DNA of 34,944 nucleotides from Paracoccaceae bacterium (lineage in GTDB: Bacteria; Pseudomonadota; Alphaproteobacteria; Rhodobacterales; Rhodobacteraceae): contig JAOGIM010000020.1 in NCBI GenBank assembly GCA_028150825.1, positions 1 to 34,944 of the forward strand, given 5' to 3'. The position numbers were made by a program, and so were the translations under genes. Below the pieces are notes generated by a model. The model searched no databases and was not told the origin of the DNA. It saw nothing but the letters and a program-made list of their open reading frames with translations. Shown piece after piece: positions 19,005-26,955 of the stretch (positions within the stretch are counted from its first letter, which is position 1; every line of letters starts with the position of its first letter).

Positions 19005-19774
19005 GAACTTCCCGGTGGAGCAATTCTATCTAACTGCGCCGCTATTGGAGGCAGATATACGTCCGATGGCACCACACTGCAACCCATGATTCGTGATAAT
19101 GGGCAGTTTTAAGTGTTCTTATAAATTTTGACAGCAATTTTCCCATAACAACAAGTCAAAATTGGTTTTCCACCTATGTTTATGAACTCATAAAAAAGGC
19201 GCATTTATGCTTACACAGAAGATTGTTCCAATTTACTGCACTTAAAACGATCAGGATATTCAGCGATTCGCTTGTTAATAAATAATGCCCTCCTTGCGAC
19301 AAATTCTATCGACGATACAGAAAGGGGAAATTTTAAATTCTAAAAAATATGATCATGGATAGTCACAAAACTTTAACGGCTTTTTCTGCACTTATGTCTT
19401 GTTGTTCAAGCATGACAAGCACGGCAATGCTGTTTACAGTCACGTCCTCTTAAGTTCGGACTTTTCCTTCATCTATCAGCCAAACAAATGTAAAATCAAA
19501 CCTATGCTCTATTGCACATAATTGAGGTGCAAGACGACTATTATAATTTCAATTTTACAATAACTTAGTTGAATTTTTTGTTAAATACCGATAACCTATT
19601 TTATTTTTATTTCTCTTTATATTTGAGCTAGATTTAACCCTATGCTGGGATGGTTATTCTTCACCCAATGTTGAAATCCAGGCAATACATCGGGGTCCCA
19701 TCTCCCTAACGCTGAGCGCACGCATACAGTTTGCCGCGTGAGTTTGGGCTATTCTGTCTTGATTAAGACTAAAA
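19005..19774. other. Long A+T-rich intergenic region upstream of the rimP operon
   Basis: These 770 bases separate the 3' end of the FAD oxidoreductase from the rimP leader. No protein gene with a ribosome site and family-like sequence was found, and no tRNA, tmRNA, 4.5S or 6S RNA consensus was recognised on either strand. Small dyads are present (TTGCAC/GTGCAA at 19512-19532; GTCTT/AAGAC at 19755-19768, just after the oxidoreductase stop) without T-runs. The operon promoter presumably lies at the right-hand side of the leader near 19100-19180, but no confident -35/-10 pair could be assigned. Confidence 0.5.
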
Positions 19775-20857
19775 TTAATGTGCTTTAAAGCGCTCTGGCG
19801 ACAACGCTTGGCACACATCATCACTCAATACCGATACGCGCCCTAAGATTAAATCAGAAGCGAGTTGACTTGCCGCTGCCACTGTTTGAAAGCCATATCC
19901 CCCTTGTCCTGCAATCCAGAAAAACTGCGGGTTTTCTGAGGAACGTCCAATAACAAGAGAACGATCTGGGGCAAAAGTCCGGAGCCCCGCCCAATTTGAT
20001 GTGATACGCTCAACAGGCTTTGACATCATTTCTTCAAACCGAGAGAGACCCTCTGCAAGGATCATATCATCTGCCCAAGCGTCTTGCGGTGTTAAGGGAT
20101 CTTCATCAGCGGGAGAAACAATCAATTGACCGGCATCAGGTTTGGCATACCAGCCTTCCTTCACTCCATCGAGCAAAGGCCAATTAGAAGGATCGTAGTC
20201 TCCAGGCACCGGAATGCGCGCAATAGACCTACGATATGGCGTAAACCCAAGCGGCTCAAGCCCGGCCATCTGTGCGATCAGATCTACCCAAGCGCCAGAT
20301 GCGTTGATCAGTATTTTTGCAGAATACATCTGGTCGGCGGTCACAACATTCCATTGTCCATTATCAAATGCAATATTTGTCACTTGGGCTTCCGTTTGAA
20401 CCGTTGCGCCGTGTGATCGCGCCGCACGTAAGAAATTTTGAAAAAGTAGATTTGTATCTATATCACTGACATCTTCTCTGAAAGCCGCGTGTTTCACCAT
20501 ATTTTGATCGATCAACGGAACCTTTTCTTTTGCTTCTCCAACTGAAATCTCTACCAGCCCAAAATCCTCGACCTCAGCAAGGAAGTCTTTACGCTCTCGC
20601 GCTTTACCAAGCTTCATCATACCCCGAGGGCTAAGAACCCCACCGTTCGCAGACGTAAGATACTCCAAACTTGCAACGTTCAAAGCGCGCACAACTGAAT
20701 TTCCATAGTCCACAATAAACGCCGCCGCAGAACGGCCAGATGCATGATAGGCCAACTGTTTCTCTGCCTCTAAAACGGTCACATTTGCATGAGGAGCTAG
20801 CCGCGCGGCAGAAGATATTCCAGCGATGCCCCCACCTATGATGACAATATCACTCAT
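19775..20857 (-). CDS. FAD-dependent oxidoreductase of the D-amino acid oxidase (DAO) superfamily
   Basis: A 360-residue soluble flavoprotein. The N-terminus IVIIGGGIAGISSAARLAPHANVTVLEAE is the dinucleotide-binding fold with GxGxxG (residues 8-13) and the ribose-binding glutamate. YHASGRSAAAFIVDYGN is the DAO-type segment beside the isoalloxazine. The C-terminal AGQGGYGFQTVAAASQLASDLI is the second FAD-contact stretch. It most resembles D-arginine/glycine oxidase or dehydrogenase types, but the substrate cannot be assigned. The start overlaps the aldo/keto reductase stop by four bases, so the pair is translationally coupled and may act on one substrate pathway. No transporter or regulator is adjacent to indicate which. 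Confidence 0.9.
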   Translation of the reverse strand: MSDIVIIGGGIAGISSAARLAPHANVTVLEAEKQLAYHASGRSAAAFIVDYGNSVVRALNVASLEYLTSANGGVLSPRGMMKLGKARERKDFLAEVEDFGLVEISVGEAKEKVPLIDQNMVKHAAFREDVSDIDTNLLFQNFLRAARSHGATVQTEAQVTNIAFDNGQWNVVTADQMYSAKILINASGAWVDLIAQMAGLEPLGFTPYRRSIARIPVPGDYDPSNWPLLDGVKEGWYAKPDAGQLIVSPADEDPLTPQDAWADDMILAEGLSRFEEMMSKPVERITSNWAGLRTFAPDRSLVIGRSSENPQFFWIAGQGGYGFQTVAAASQLASDLILGRVSVLSDDVCQALSPERFKAH

Positions 20858-21786
20858 GTTTCCTCTATCCGGTCGGTAGCGGGTGGAGGTGCCGGAGTCA
20901 ATTTGGATAACTGTGTGTAAAGCTCGTCATCCATATCTAAATCAAGCGCAGCTAGCGATGGGTTTAGTTGTGAAACAGTACGGGCAGAAATGATCGGGAT
21001 CGGATTGCTCCAATGCCTTCCCACCCAAGCCACAGCCAAAGTCGCTGGATGCACGCCGATATCTTGCCCAAGCTGCATTAAGCCTTTAGCTGCATCATGC
21101 ATGTAATTTTGTCCGTATCGGGTGGCATAACGATCATTTTCACTTAGCCGCCCAGTACCTCCGACCGCATATTTCCCAGTCAACAAACCGCCACCAAGTG
21201 GAGAATAGGAGACCACTTTAATATCCATCTCAGCGCACATGGGCAGAATCTCAACTTCGGCCTGGCGCTTAACCAAGCTGTACATCGGCTGCATCATACT
21301 TATCGCAAGATCAAAGTGACAGGCCTCATGGATTGCATGGACAGCTTGCCAAGCTGCAAAATTCGACAGTCCAAAAAACCGGATTTTGCCCTCATCACGC
21401 AGCATGGCAAATGTCTCTAAGGTTTCCTTTATGGGCGTTTCTGGGTCAAATCGATGCAAATATAAGACATCAACCATATCCATGCCGAGGCGCATGCGGC
21501 TTTTATCAAACTGAACAAGTAGGTTTTCACGTCCCGCGCCTCCGTCATATCCGACCTTTGTTGCAACGATTAAATCCTCGCGTTCATTACTCGAAAAAAT
21601 ACCCAAAAGTTCTTCAGATTTTCCGCCACAGTAGAGATTTGCAGTATCAAAATGATTAATATCTACTTCACGGCAAGCATCATAAAGGGCGCGTGCTTCA
21701 CGTGCATCAGCCTGCAGTCCCCACTGCATCGTCCCAAAGCTATATCGACTGGTCATTTGACCATTAGGTGTTGTTATTATAGGCAT
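20854..21786 (-). CDS. Aldo/keto reductase
   Basis: A 310-residue (alpha/beta)8-barrel NAD(P)H-dependent oxidoreductase. The catalytic tetrad is visible: Asp and Tyr in HFDTANLYCGGKSEE (about residues 45-58), Lys in LIVATKVG and His in VLYLHRFDPETP. SNFAAWQ and VVSYSPLGGGLLTGKY are the usual barrel strands, and the cofactor region IPIISARTVSQLNPSLAALD is complete. It resembles the YhdN/general-stress branch and sugar or aldehyde substrates are possible. It is the first gene of a two-gene unit with the FAD oxidoreductase, and is divergent from the metallo-beta-lactamase-fold gene across a 192-base spacer. Confidence 0.93.
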   Translation of the reverse strand: MPIITTPNGQMTSRYSFGTMQWGLQADAREARALYDACREVDINHFDTANLYCGGKSEELLGIFSSNEREDLIVATKVGYDGGAGRENLLVQFDKSRMRLGMDMVDVLYLHRFDPETPIKETLETFAMLRDEGKIRFFGLSNFAAWQAVHAIHEACHFDLAISMMQPMYSLVKRQAEVEILPMCAEMDIKVVSYSPLGGGLLTGKYAVGGTGRLSENDRYATRYGQNYMHDAAKGLMQLGQDIGVHPATLAVAWVGRHWSNPIPIISARTVSQLNPSLAALDLDMDDELYTQLSKLTPAPPPATDRIEET

Positions 21787-21978
21787 ATTCAGACAATGGC
21801 ATGACTTTTATAAAAGGAAAAGGGCTGACTTACGAAGATGATTAATATAGCACAATTTAAGACACGGCCGAGCCTTTTAAGATTCTTTACATTTTAGCAA
21901 AAGTAACTAGGTAAAGGTTTGCAAGATGCATCCAAAGAACAGAATATAAACTTCTTGCAAGCAAAGGCGTCTTGTACA

Positions 21979-22944
21979 ATGAACAGCATATCGCGTTTTT
22001 TCTTTTCACTTGGGCTCTCGTGTTTGACTGTAACCAGCTCAATATCAGCAAGTGAAGATATTCCCGACCAATACCCGCAATCTCCCCTTTATCAAAAGCC
22101 TATAGAAGTAATACCAGGCGTTTTTTCTGCAATCGGGGCAACAGCACCGCCAACCTATGAAAATACTGGCCACAATAATAACTTGACCTTTATCGTTACT
22201 GGCGCTGGTGTTGTTGTAGTCAATGCGGGAGCGGCAAATATATTGGCTCAAGCCCTTCATGAAGAGATAAAACAGATCACAACTGAACCAGTAGTCCTCG
22301 TAATCAATGAAAATGGCCAAGGTCACGCTATGCTTGGAAACGGCTACTGGGTGGATCAAGGGGTTCCGGTACTTGCACATTCAGATGCAGCACATGAATT
22401 TGAAGAGCGTAGTTTTCAGATTTTGGAACACATGAAGCGGTATAATCGCGAAAAATCAAAAGGTAGCCGAATACAGGGCCCGACACAAACCTTTAAAGAT
22501 CATTATAATGTTGAAATTGGTGCGTTTCGGATAGAGGTTTTGTACCTTGGCCCTTCACACAGTCCCGGAGATGTTACTGTCTGGTTGCCAGATCAGGAAT
22601 TAGTTATTGCAGGTGACATGGCGTTTCATGAGCGGATGCTTCCGATATTTTCAGACACAATCGTAGCTGACTGGATAAAGACCTGGGACACTAAATTCGA
22701 AGCCCTCGGAGCAACATATGTAATCCCAGGGCATGGTCATCCAACAAACATGGCGCAAGTTCGACGCTACACGCGTGACTACCTAGCACATTTACGAAGC
22801 CAAATAGGCATTCTTTTGGAAAATGGTGGCGATCTAAAAGACGCCTATTACGTGGATCAGTCACTCTATGCTCATATGGACACGTTTGAACAGCTAGCGA
22901 CACGGAATGCCGGTCAGGTTTATGAACAAATGGAATTTGAATAA
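21979..22944 (+). CDS. Exported metallo-beta-lactamase-fold protein with degenerate zinc motif, next to sox genes
   Basis: A 321-residue protein with a signal peptide (residues 1-25, cleavage near ISA-SED) and the metallo-beta-lactamase fold. It resembles the SoxH / quinoprotein-relay branch often found beside sox genes. The typical NTHxHxDHxGGN segment is replaced by NENGQGHAMLGN (residues 110-121): aligned by its end residues, both histidines, the aspartate and the third histidine are all changed. The other ligand positions are kept: H194 in GPSHSPGDV, D213 in AGD and H252 in PGHGHP. Either the metal site is rebuilt or the protein is non-catalytic. The ATG at 21979 is preferred to 21919 because it starts the signal peptide. 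It converges with soxF and is followed by a strong terminator. Confidence 0.88.
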   Translation: MNSISRFFFSLGLSCLTVTSSISASEDIPDQYPQSPLYQKPIEVIPGVFSAIGATAPPTYENTGHNNNLTFIVTGAGVVVVNAGAANILAQALHEEIKQITTEPVVLVINENGQGHAMLGNGYWVDQGVPVLAHSDAAHEFEERSFQILEHMKRYNREKSKGSRIQGPTQTFKDHYNVEIGAFRIEVLYLGPSHSPGDVTVWLPDQELVIAGDMAFHERMLPIFSDTIVADWIKTWDTKFEALGATYVIPGHGHPTNMAQVRRYTRDYLAHLRSQIGILLENGGDLKDAYYVDQSLYAHMDTFEQLATRNAGQVYEQMEFE

Positions 22945-22981
22945 GCGAGGCTATCGCAGACATAGCCTCGCAAGGTTTTTT
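22945..22981 (+). terminator. Intrinsic terminator after the metallo-beta-lactamase-fold gene
   Basis: Directly after the TAA stop, GCGAGGCTAT (22945-22954) pairs perfectly with ATAGCCTCGC (22962-22971) around a 7-base loop, followed by AAGG and seven T. The T-run runs into the stop codon of the convergent soxF, so the same hairpin probably also ends the sox transcript, although the minus-strand T-run is poor. Confidence 0.85.
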
Positions 22982-24240
22982 TATCCAAACATGTCGGCCG
23001 TAATTCCCGAGTACCAGCCCTCAGATTCTTCATACGTAGCTTTGCGCAGTTCCGCACTTTCACCAGTCTTAGACACAAAACCTTCAATCTTAGCAATCTT
23101 TTCCTCTGTTGCCTCATACGTCGCGCCAACCTTAATGCCATCATTAGTCGCAACCAAAGACCAACATGTGTTTGAAAATTTAGCTGGAAAGACTTTTGAG
23201 CCCGTCAAAGCTCCTCGAACGGCATTCGCACATACCTTTGCTTGACTATTTGCAGAGAATCCAGATTTTGGCATGTCGCCTTGTTGTGAAGAATCTCCAA
23301 GCACATGTATGTCCGGGTCAACCTTTGAGCTCATATCAGCAGCATTTACTGGCGCCCAGTTTCCGTCAGTAACACCTGCCTGATGTGCAATACCACCAGC
23401 TTTCATTGCGGGAATTACATTGCAAACGTCAACCTTAGTTGTTTCTCCATCGATAGTGACCGTCATCGCGCCAGGGTCTACAGAAACTTCACCACCACCA
23501 AAGTCTTTACCTATCCAGTCGATCATACCGTCGTAATGGTTAGCCCAACCCTCTTGAAATAAACCCATTTTAGAGAATTTTGGTTTAGGATCCGCAACAA
23601 TTATTTTAGCAGTTGGATTATTCATCTTAAAATGATGGGCTATCATTGAAACTCTCTCATATGGACCTGGGGGACAACGATATGGATTGGGCGGCGCAAC
23701 CATAGCAAATACGCCGCCAGTAGGCATAGAAGCCAATTGCGCTTTAAGAAGCTCCGTCTGAGAGCCCGCTTTATATGAATGTGGCATTGCATTTTGCGAC
23801 GACAAATCCCATCCGTCTACTGCGCCATCAACAAAGTCGATACCTGGAGATAAAATTAGTTTATCGTAGGGAACAGATGATCCCCCGGCAAGTGATACGG
23901 TTTTATTATCACGATCCACGCCAACCGCCCAATCGTGCACAACGTTGACGCCGGCTGCAGCTATTTTACCATATGAGTGACCAATATCTTCTACGTCTTT
24001 AAAACCGCCTAAATAGAGGTTTGAAAAAAAGCACGTATAATATGAACGAGTTGGTTCAATGAGCGTTACGTCGATCGCTCCTTTACTATCTTTAGCAACA
24101 TAACGAGCTGCCGTGGCACCGCCAGCTCCTCCTCCAACTACTACAACACGAGGCTTACCGTGTGCCCCAGCAAAAACTGACGGTGCGGCGATAGTGGCCG
24201 CTGCTGCAGTTCCCATAAATGTTCGTCTATCCAATGTCAT
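22981..24240 (-). CDS. soxF: Flavocytochrome c sulfide dehydrogenase, flavoprotein subunit SoxF
   Basis: A 419-residue periplasmic flavoprotein homologous to FccB, which oxidises sulfide and passes electrons to a cytochrome c subunit. A twin-arginine signal (DRRTFMG, residues 4-10) precedes the FAD-binding RVVVVGGGAGGATAA. Cys70 in YYTCFFSN matches the cysteine to which FAD is covalently bound in FccB. The two redox-active cysteines are in PYRCPPGPYERVSM and SNTCWSL. The C-terminal FCSD flavin-binding domain is complete. It is last in the sox operon, 26 bases after the small cytochrome gene. Confidence 0.94.
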   Translation of the reverse strand: MTLDRRTFMGTAAAATIAAPSVFAGAHGKPRVVVVGGGAGGATAARYVAKDSKGAIDVTLIEPTRSYYTCFFSNLYLGGFKDVEDIGHSYGKIAAAGVNVVHDWAVGVDRDNKTVSLAGGSSVPYDKLILSPGIDFVDGAVDGWDLSSQNAMPHSYKAGSQTELLKAQLASMPTGGVFAMVAPPNPYRCPPGPYERVSMIAHHFKMNNPTAKIIVADPKPKFSKMGLFQEGWANHYDGMIDWIGKDFGGGEVSVDPGAMTVTIDGETTKVDVCNVIPAMKAGGIAHQAGVTDGNWAPVNAADMSSKVDPDIHVLGDSSQQGDMPKSGFSANSQAKVCANAVRGALTGSKVFPAKFSNTCWSLVATNDGIKVGATYEATEEKIAKIEGFVSKTGESAELRKATYEESEGWYSGITADMFG

Positions 24241-24266
24241 TTATTTTCCTCCCAAATTGAAAGACA

Positions 24267-24623
24267 TTATTCTATATTTGCGAAATACGCTGCAAGCGCA
24301 GCGATCTCATCGTTCGCTAACCTGCCCGCCATCATTTGCATTACTGGGTGTTCCCTGTATTTCTCTTTATATTCTTGCATAACCCAGATAAAACTTTCTT
24401 CGTCCCACCCGACAATTGACGGAATTCCATTATAGCTACCGTCTATTTGATGGCAGGCCGTACAATCGCCAGATAGATATTCTCCATACTCAGGATCACC
24501 TTTTATTTTAAGTAATTCTTCATCAACCGCAAAGTCATCCGTAATTTCGTCACCTGCATAGACTCCACTACTCACTCCCAGTAGAATACTTATTAGTAAT
24601 ATTTTCAAGCTTTTTAACATCAT
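24267..24623 (-). CDS. soxE: Small monoheme c-type cytochrome, SoxE/FccA-type partner of SoxF
   Basis: A 118-residue exported cytochrome with a signal peptide (residues 1-23, VYA-GDE) and one heme motif, CTACH (54-58), with a candidate axial methionine in PVMQMMAG. The end NDEIAALAAYFANIE is typical of the sulfide dehydrogenase cytochrome subunit. It overlaps soxD by four bases and lies just before soxF, so it is the expected electron acceptor of SoxF. The SoxE of Paracoccus is larger and diheme, so this is a shorter monoheme form; the symbol rests on position and partner more than on length. Confidence 0.78.
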   Translation of the reverse strand: MMLKSLKILLISILLGVSSGVYAGDEITDDFAVDEELLKIKGDPEYGEYLSGDCTACHQIDGSYNGIPSIVGWDEESFIWVMQEYKEKYREHPVMQMMAGRLANDEIAALAAYFANIE

Positions 24624-25654
24624 CGTTCTGAGTATAGTTTAAGATATTCTATGACTGCTTTGGTATCATCTTCTTTTTTTAAACCCGCAAAAGACATCTT
24701 GGTACCTTTAAGATATTTTTTTGGTTTTGTAAGAAACTTAGCTAGTTCTTCCTCAGTCCAAATTAGCCCTGCTTCTCGTGCAGATTTGAATGATTTTGAA
24801 TATTTATAGCCGTTTACTGATGCAACCGGATAACCAACCATGTTATTTAAAATTGGACCTGATCGGTTTTTCGCTTTTTCGCCAATTTGGTGGCATGATT
24901 TACATTTTTTGAAAACTTTTTTCCCAGAATCTGCTAACTCTTGATTTACAGTATTGATTTGTATTACCGAAGTTTCTCTGGTTTGGCTTGTTTCAGGTAC
25001 CAGTCGCGTTTCGCTGGACGTTTTTTCTATCGGTGTAACATCCAAAACTCTTGCCCGCATAGTAACTTTCACGGTGTCTTTGCAATTGGACATGCAAGGA
25101 TCAGTTCTCCATTTTGCATATTCCGTTTCTTCTCGGTCATCAATTATAAATCCATTTGCATTTGGCATTTCAACATCTAACGCGTTATGATTTGAAAGAA
25201 CAAAATCATCTTCAATTAGGTCATTTGAATAAAGAATATAAGCAACAATGGCATATGTTTCATTATTACTTAAGGACCCAGCGTAACCATAAGGCATTGA
25301 TCTCTTTACATAATCGATAACAGTTGACATGTAGGGCCAATAAGATCCTACAGTTTTCAAAGGATCATCCTCATCTAATGTGTCTATGCCACCTGCAAGC
25401 TCTGGCCAACGCCCCATCCCTTCTGCAAAATCGCCATGGCACGAAGCACATTTTTCCGCAAAGACTTCTTCGCCATCTATCGCATCACCAGAACCAATTG
25501 GCATACCCGCTCCATCAGGCATAATATTCCAGTCCCAAGCTGCGATTTCTTTCATCGTAGCGGGACGACCCAATCCGTAACTGTCTGCCAACAACGGGGC
25601 TGCCACAATTAAAAGTGCGGCCGATAAAAAAGCCGCTCTATGAAACTTCAACAT
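24620..25654 (-). CDS. soxD: Diheme cytochrome SoxD, subunit of sulfane dehydrogenase SoxCD
   Basis: A 344-residue periplasmic diheme cytochrome c. The signal peptide (residues 1-23) is followed by the first heme domain with CASCH (69-73) and the Met-containing MPYGYAG. A linker carries CMSNC (187-191), and the second heme domain has CKSCH (251-255) with KMSFAG supplying an axial methionine. It takes six electrons released when the molybdenum subunit SoxC oxidises SoxYZ-bound sulfane sulfur. Its start lies inside soxC (17-base overlap), so the two subunits are translationally coupled. Confidence 0.95.
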   Translation of the reverse strand: MLKFHRAAFLSAALLIVAAPLLADSYGLGRPATMKEIAAWDWNIMPDGAGMPIGSGDAIDGEEVFAEKCASCHGDFAEGMGRWPELAGGIDTLDEDDPLKTVGSYWPYMSTVIDYVKRSMPYGYAGSLSNNETYAIVAYILYSNDLIEDDFVLSNHNALDVEMPNANGFIIDDREETEYAKWRTDPCMSNCKDTVKVTMRARVLDVTPIEKTSSETRLVPETSQTRETSVIQINTVNQELADSGKKVFKKCKSCHQIGEKAKNRSGPILNNMVGYPVASVNGYKYSKSFKSAREAGLIWTEEELAKFLTKPKKYLKGTKMSFAGLKKEDDTKAVIEYLKLYSER

Positions 25655-26924
25655 TTTCTACTGATCCATTTTTTCCAACATGCCATGTTTGAATACAATT
25701 ATTATGATATATTGAGTTCAAACCGCGAACTTCACGGAGCTGTGTTTTGGTCGGTTGAACGTAACCCGTCTCATCAATTGCCCTTGACTGCAATAACATT
25801 TCTTCGCCATCCCAATCAGTATGAAAGTAGAACCGGCTTAAAGCCATTTTTTCACCCGGCTTCGAAAGAGTAGTAATTCTCCAATTCTTTCCGCCATCTA
25901 GGGAAACATCAACGCGCTTGATTGCTCCATGACCAGACCAAGCAAGTCCAGAAATTAAAAGGCTACCGGATCCATGCTTAATTGGCATTTGTGGACTAGG
26001 GTTTGTCACCACAGACTTGGCATCCATCGCCCAAGTCCATTTTCTACTTATACCATTAGAAAGAGTATCCGTGTATTTGCTAGTTTCTTCCCGCGATTCG
26101 ACGGGTCCGTCAGTTACTTCAATTCTCCTTAACCACTTAACCCACATATTGCCTTCCCATCCAGGAACAACTAATCGTACAGGGTATCCATGCTCTTTTC
26201 GTAATGCCTCTCCATTTGCTTTGAATGCTACGAAAACATCGTCTAGAGCCTTTTCCATTGGTATAGATCTGCCATTTGAAGATGCGTCGGCACCTTCTAC
26301 AAAAACCCACTTATCTTTCAGATCACCGGCAGCAACCAGCCCGGCTTCATTTAAAATAACACGCAATGGAACGCCAGTATACTCCATATTATGGATCATA
26401 CCATGCGTAAATTGGGCGCCGTTTAACTGTGCACCCGCCCATTCCATCCCTGTATTTGCAGCACACTCACAAAAATATACGTGGTTTTCTCTTGGAAACC
26501 TTTCTAAATCAAAATAAGTAAATATCATTGGTTTATCGACAAGGCCGTTTATCATGAGCCTATAATCTTCCTTTTTCAGGTCGATTGCACCTGAGTGATG
26601 TCGCTCGAACGCGCAGCCCTGAGGCGTGATTGTACCATCCAGCGCATGAATCGGGGTAAAGTTGACAGAGCTAACTGCATCCGCGGTTAGCCAAGGAACA
26701 TTTCTTCTGATAACATCAACTTCGTGTTCAATTGGAAGTCCATACGGCGTAACATCCACTCCATCAGCGAGTTCCTGCGCCCAAGATTGGGATTCTGTAA
26801 CCAAGGCCTCACTTTGTTCTTTGGCTGTTGAGGATACTGCAACAACGGCTCCTGCACTGGATAAAGCAGCACCTTGAAGGAAAGAACGGCGTGTTTGAGT
26901 ATTTCTTTTGTTCACTTTCGACAT
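25638..26924 (-). CDS. soxC: Sulfane dehydrogenase molybdenum subunit SoxC
   Basis: A 428-residue molybdopterin enzyme of the sulfite oxidase family that oxidises the outer sulfur of SoxY-cysteine persulfide. The twin-arginine signal TRRSFLQGAA (residues 11-20) indicates export of the folded cofactor-bound protein. The Mo-coordinating cysteine is in FCECAANTGMEW (C154 by comparison with the ECxxN motif). Cofactor-contact regions HGYPVRLVVPGWEGNMWVKWL and the C-terminal dimerisation domain with SGLAWSGHGAIKRVDVSLDGG are complete. A ribosome site GGAG lies upstream. Presence of SoxCD predicts complete thiosulfate oxidation to sulfate. Confidence 0.96.
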   Translation of the reverse strand: MSKVNKRNTQTRRSFLQGAALSSAGAVVAVSSTAKEQSEALVTESQSWAQELADGVDVTPYGLPIEHEVDVIRRNVPWLTADAVSSVNFTPIHALDGTITPQGCAFERHHSGAIDLKKEDYRLMINGLVDKPMIFTYFDLERFPRENHVYFCECAANTGMEWAGAQLNGAQFTHGMIHNMEYTGVPLRVILNEAGLVAAGDLKDKWVFVEGADASSNGRSIPMEKALDDVFVAFKANGEALRKEHGYPVRLVVPGWEGNMWVKWLRRIEVTDGPVESREETSKYTDTLSNGISRKWTWAMDAKSVVTNPSPQMPIKHGSGSLLISGLAWSGHGAIKRVDVSLDGGKNWRITTLSKPGEKMALSRFYFHTDWDGEEMLLQSRAIDETGYVQPTKTQLREVRGLNSIYHNNCIQTWHVGKNGSVENVEVS

Positions 26925-26955
26925 AATAATTTCCGCTCCTTATTCGCTAATGTTT

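Noticed and set aside
18953-19087. A 44-codon minus-strand frame running through the rimP leader hairpin into rimP
   Set aside because: It has no ribosome site, its sequence is not family-like, and it ends inside rimP in another frame; it could only matter as a leader peptide, which nothing supports.
18981-19090. A possible initiator tRNA gene upstream of rimP, as in E. coli metY
   Set aside because: No cloverleaf, T-loop consensus or CCA end could be found on the minus strand before the hairpin.
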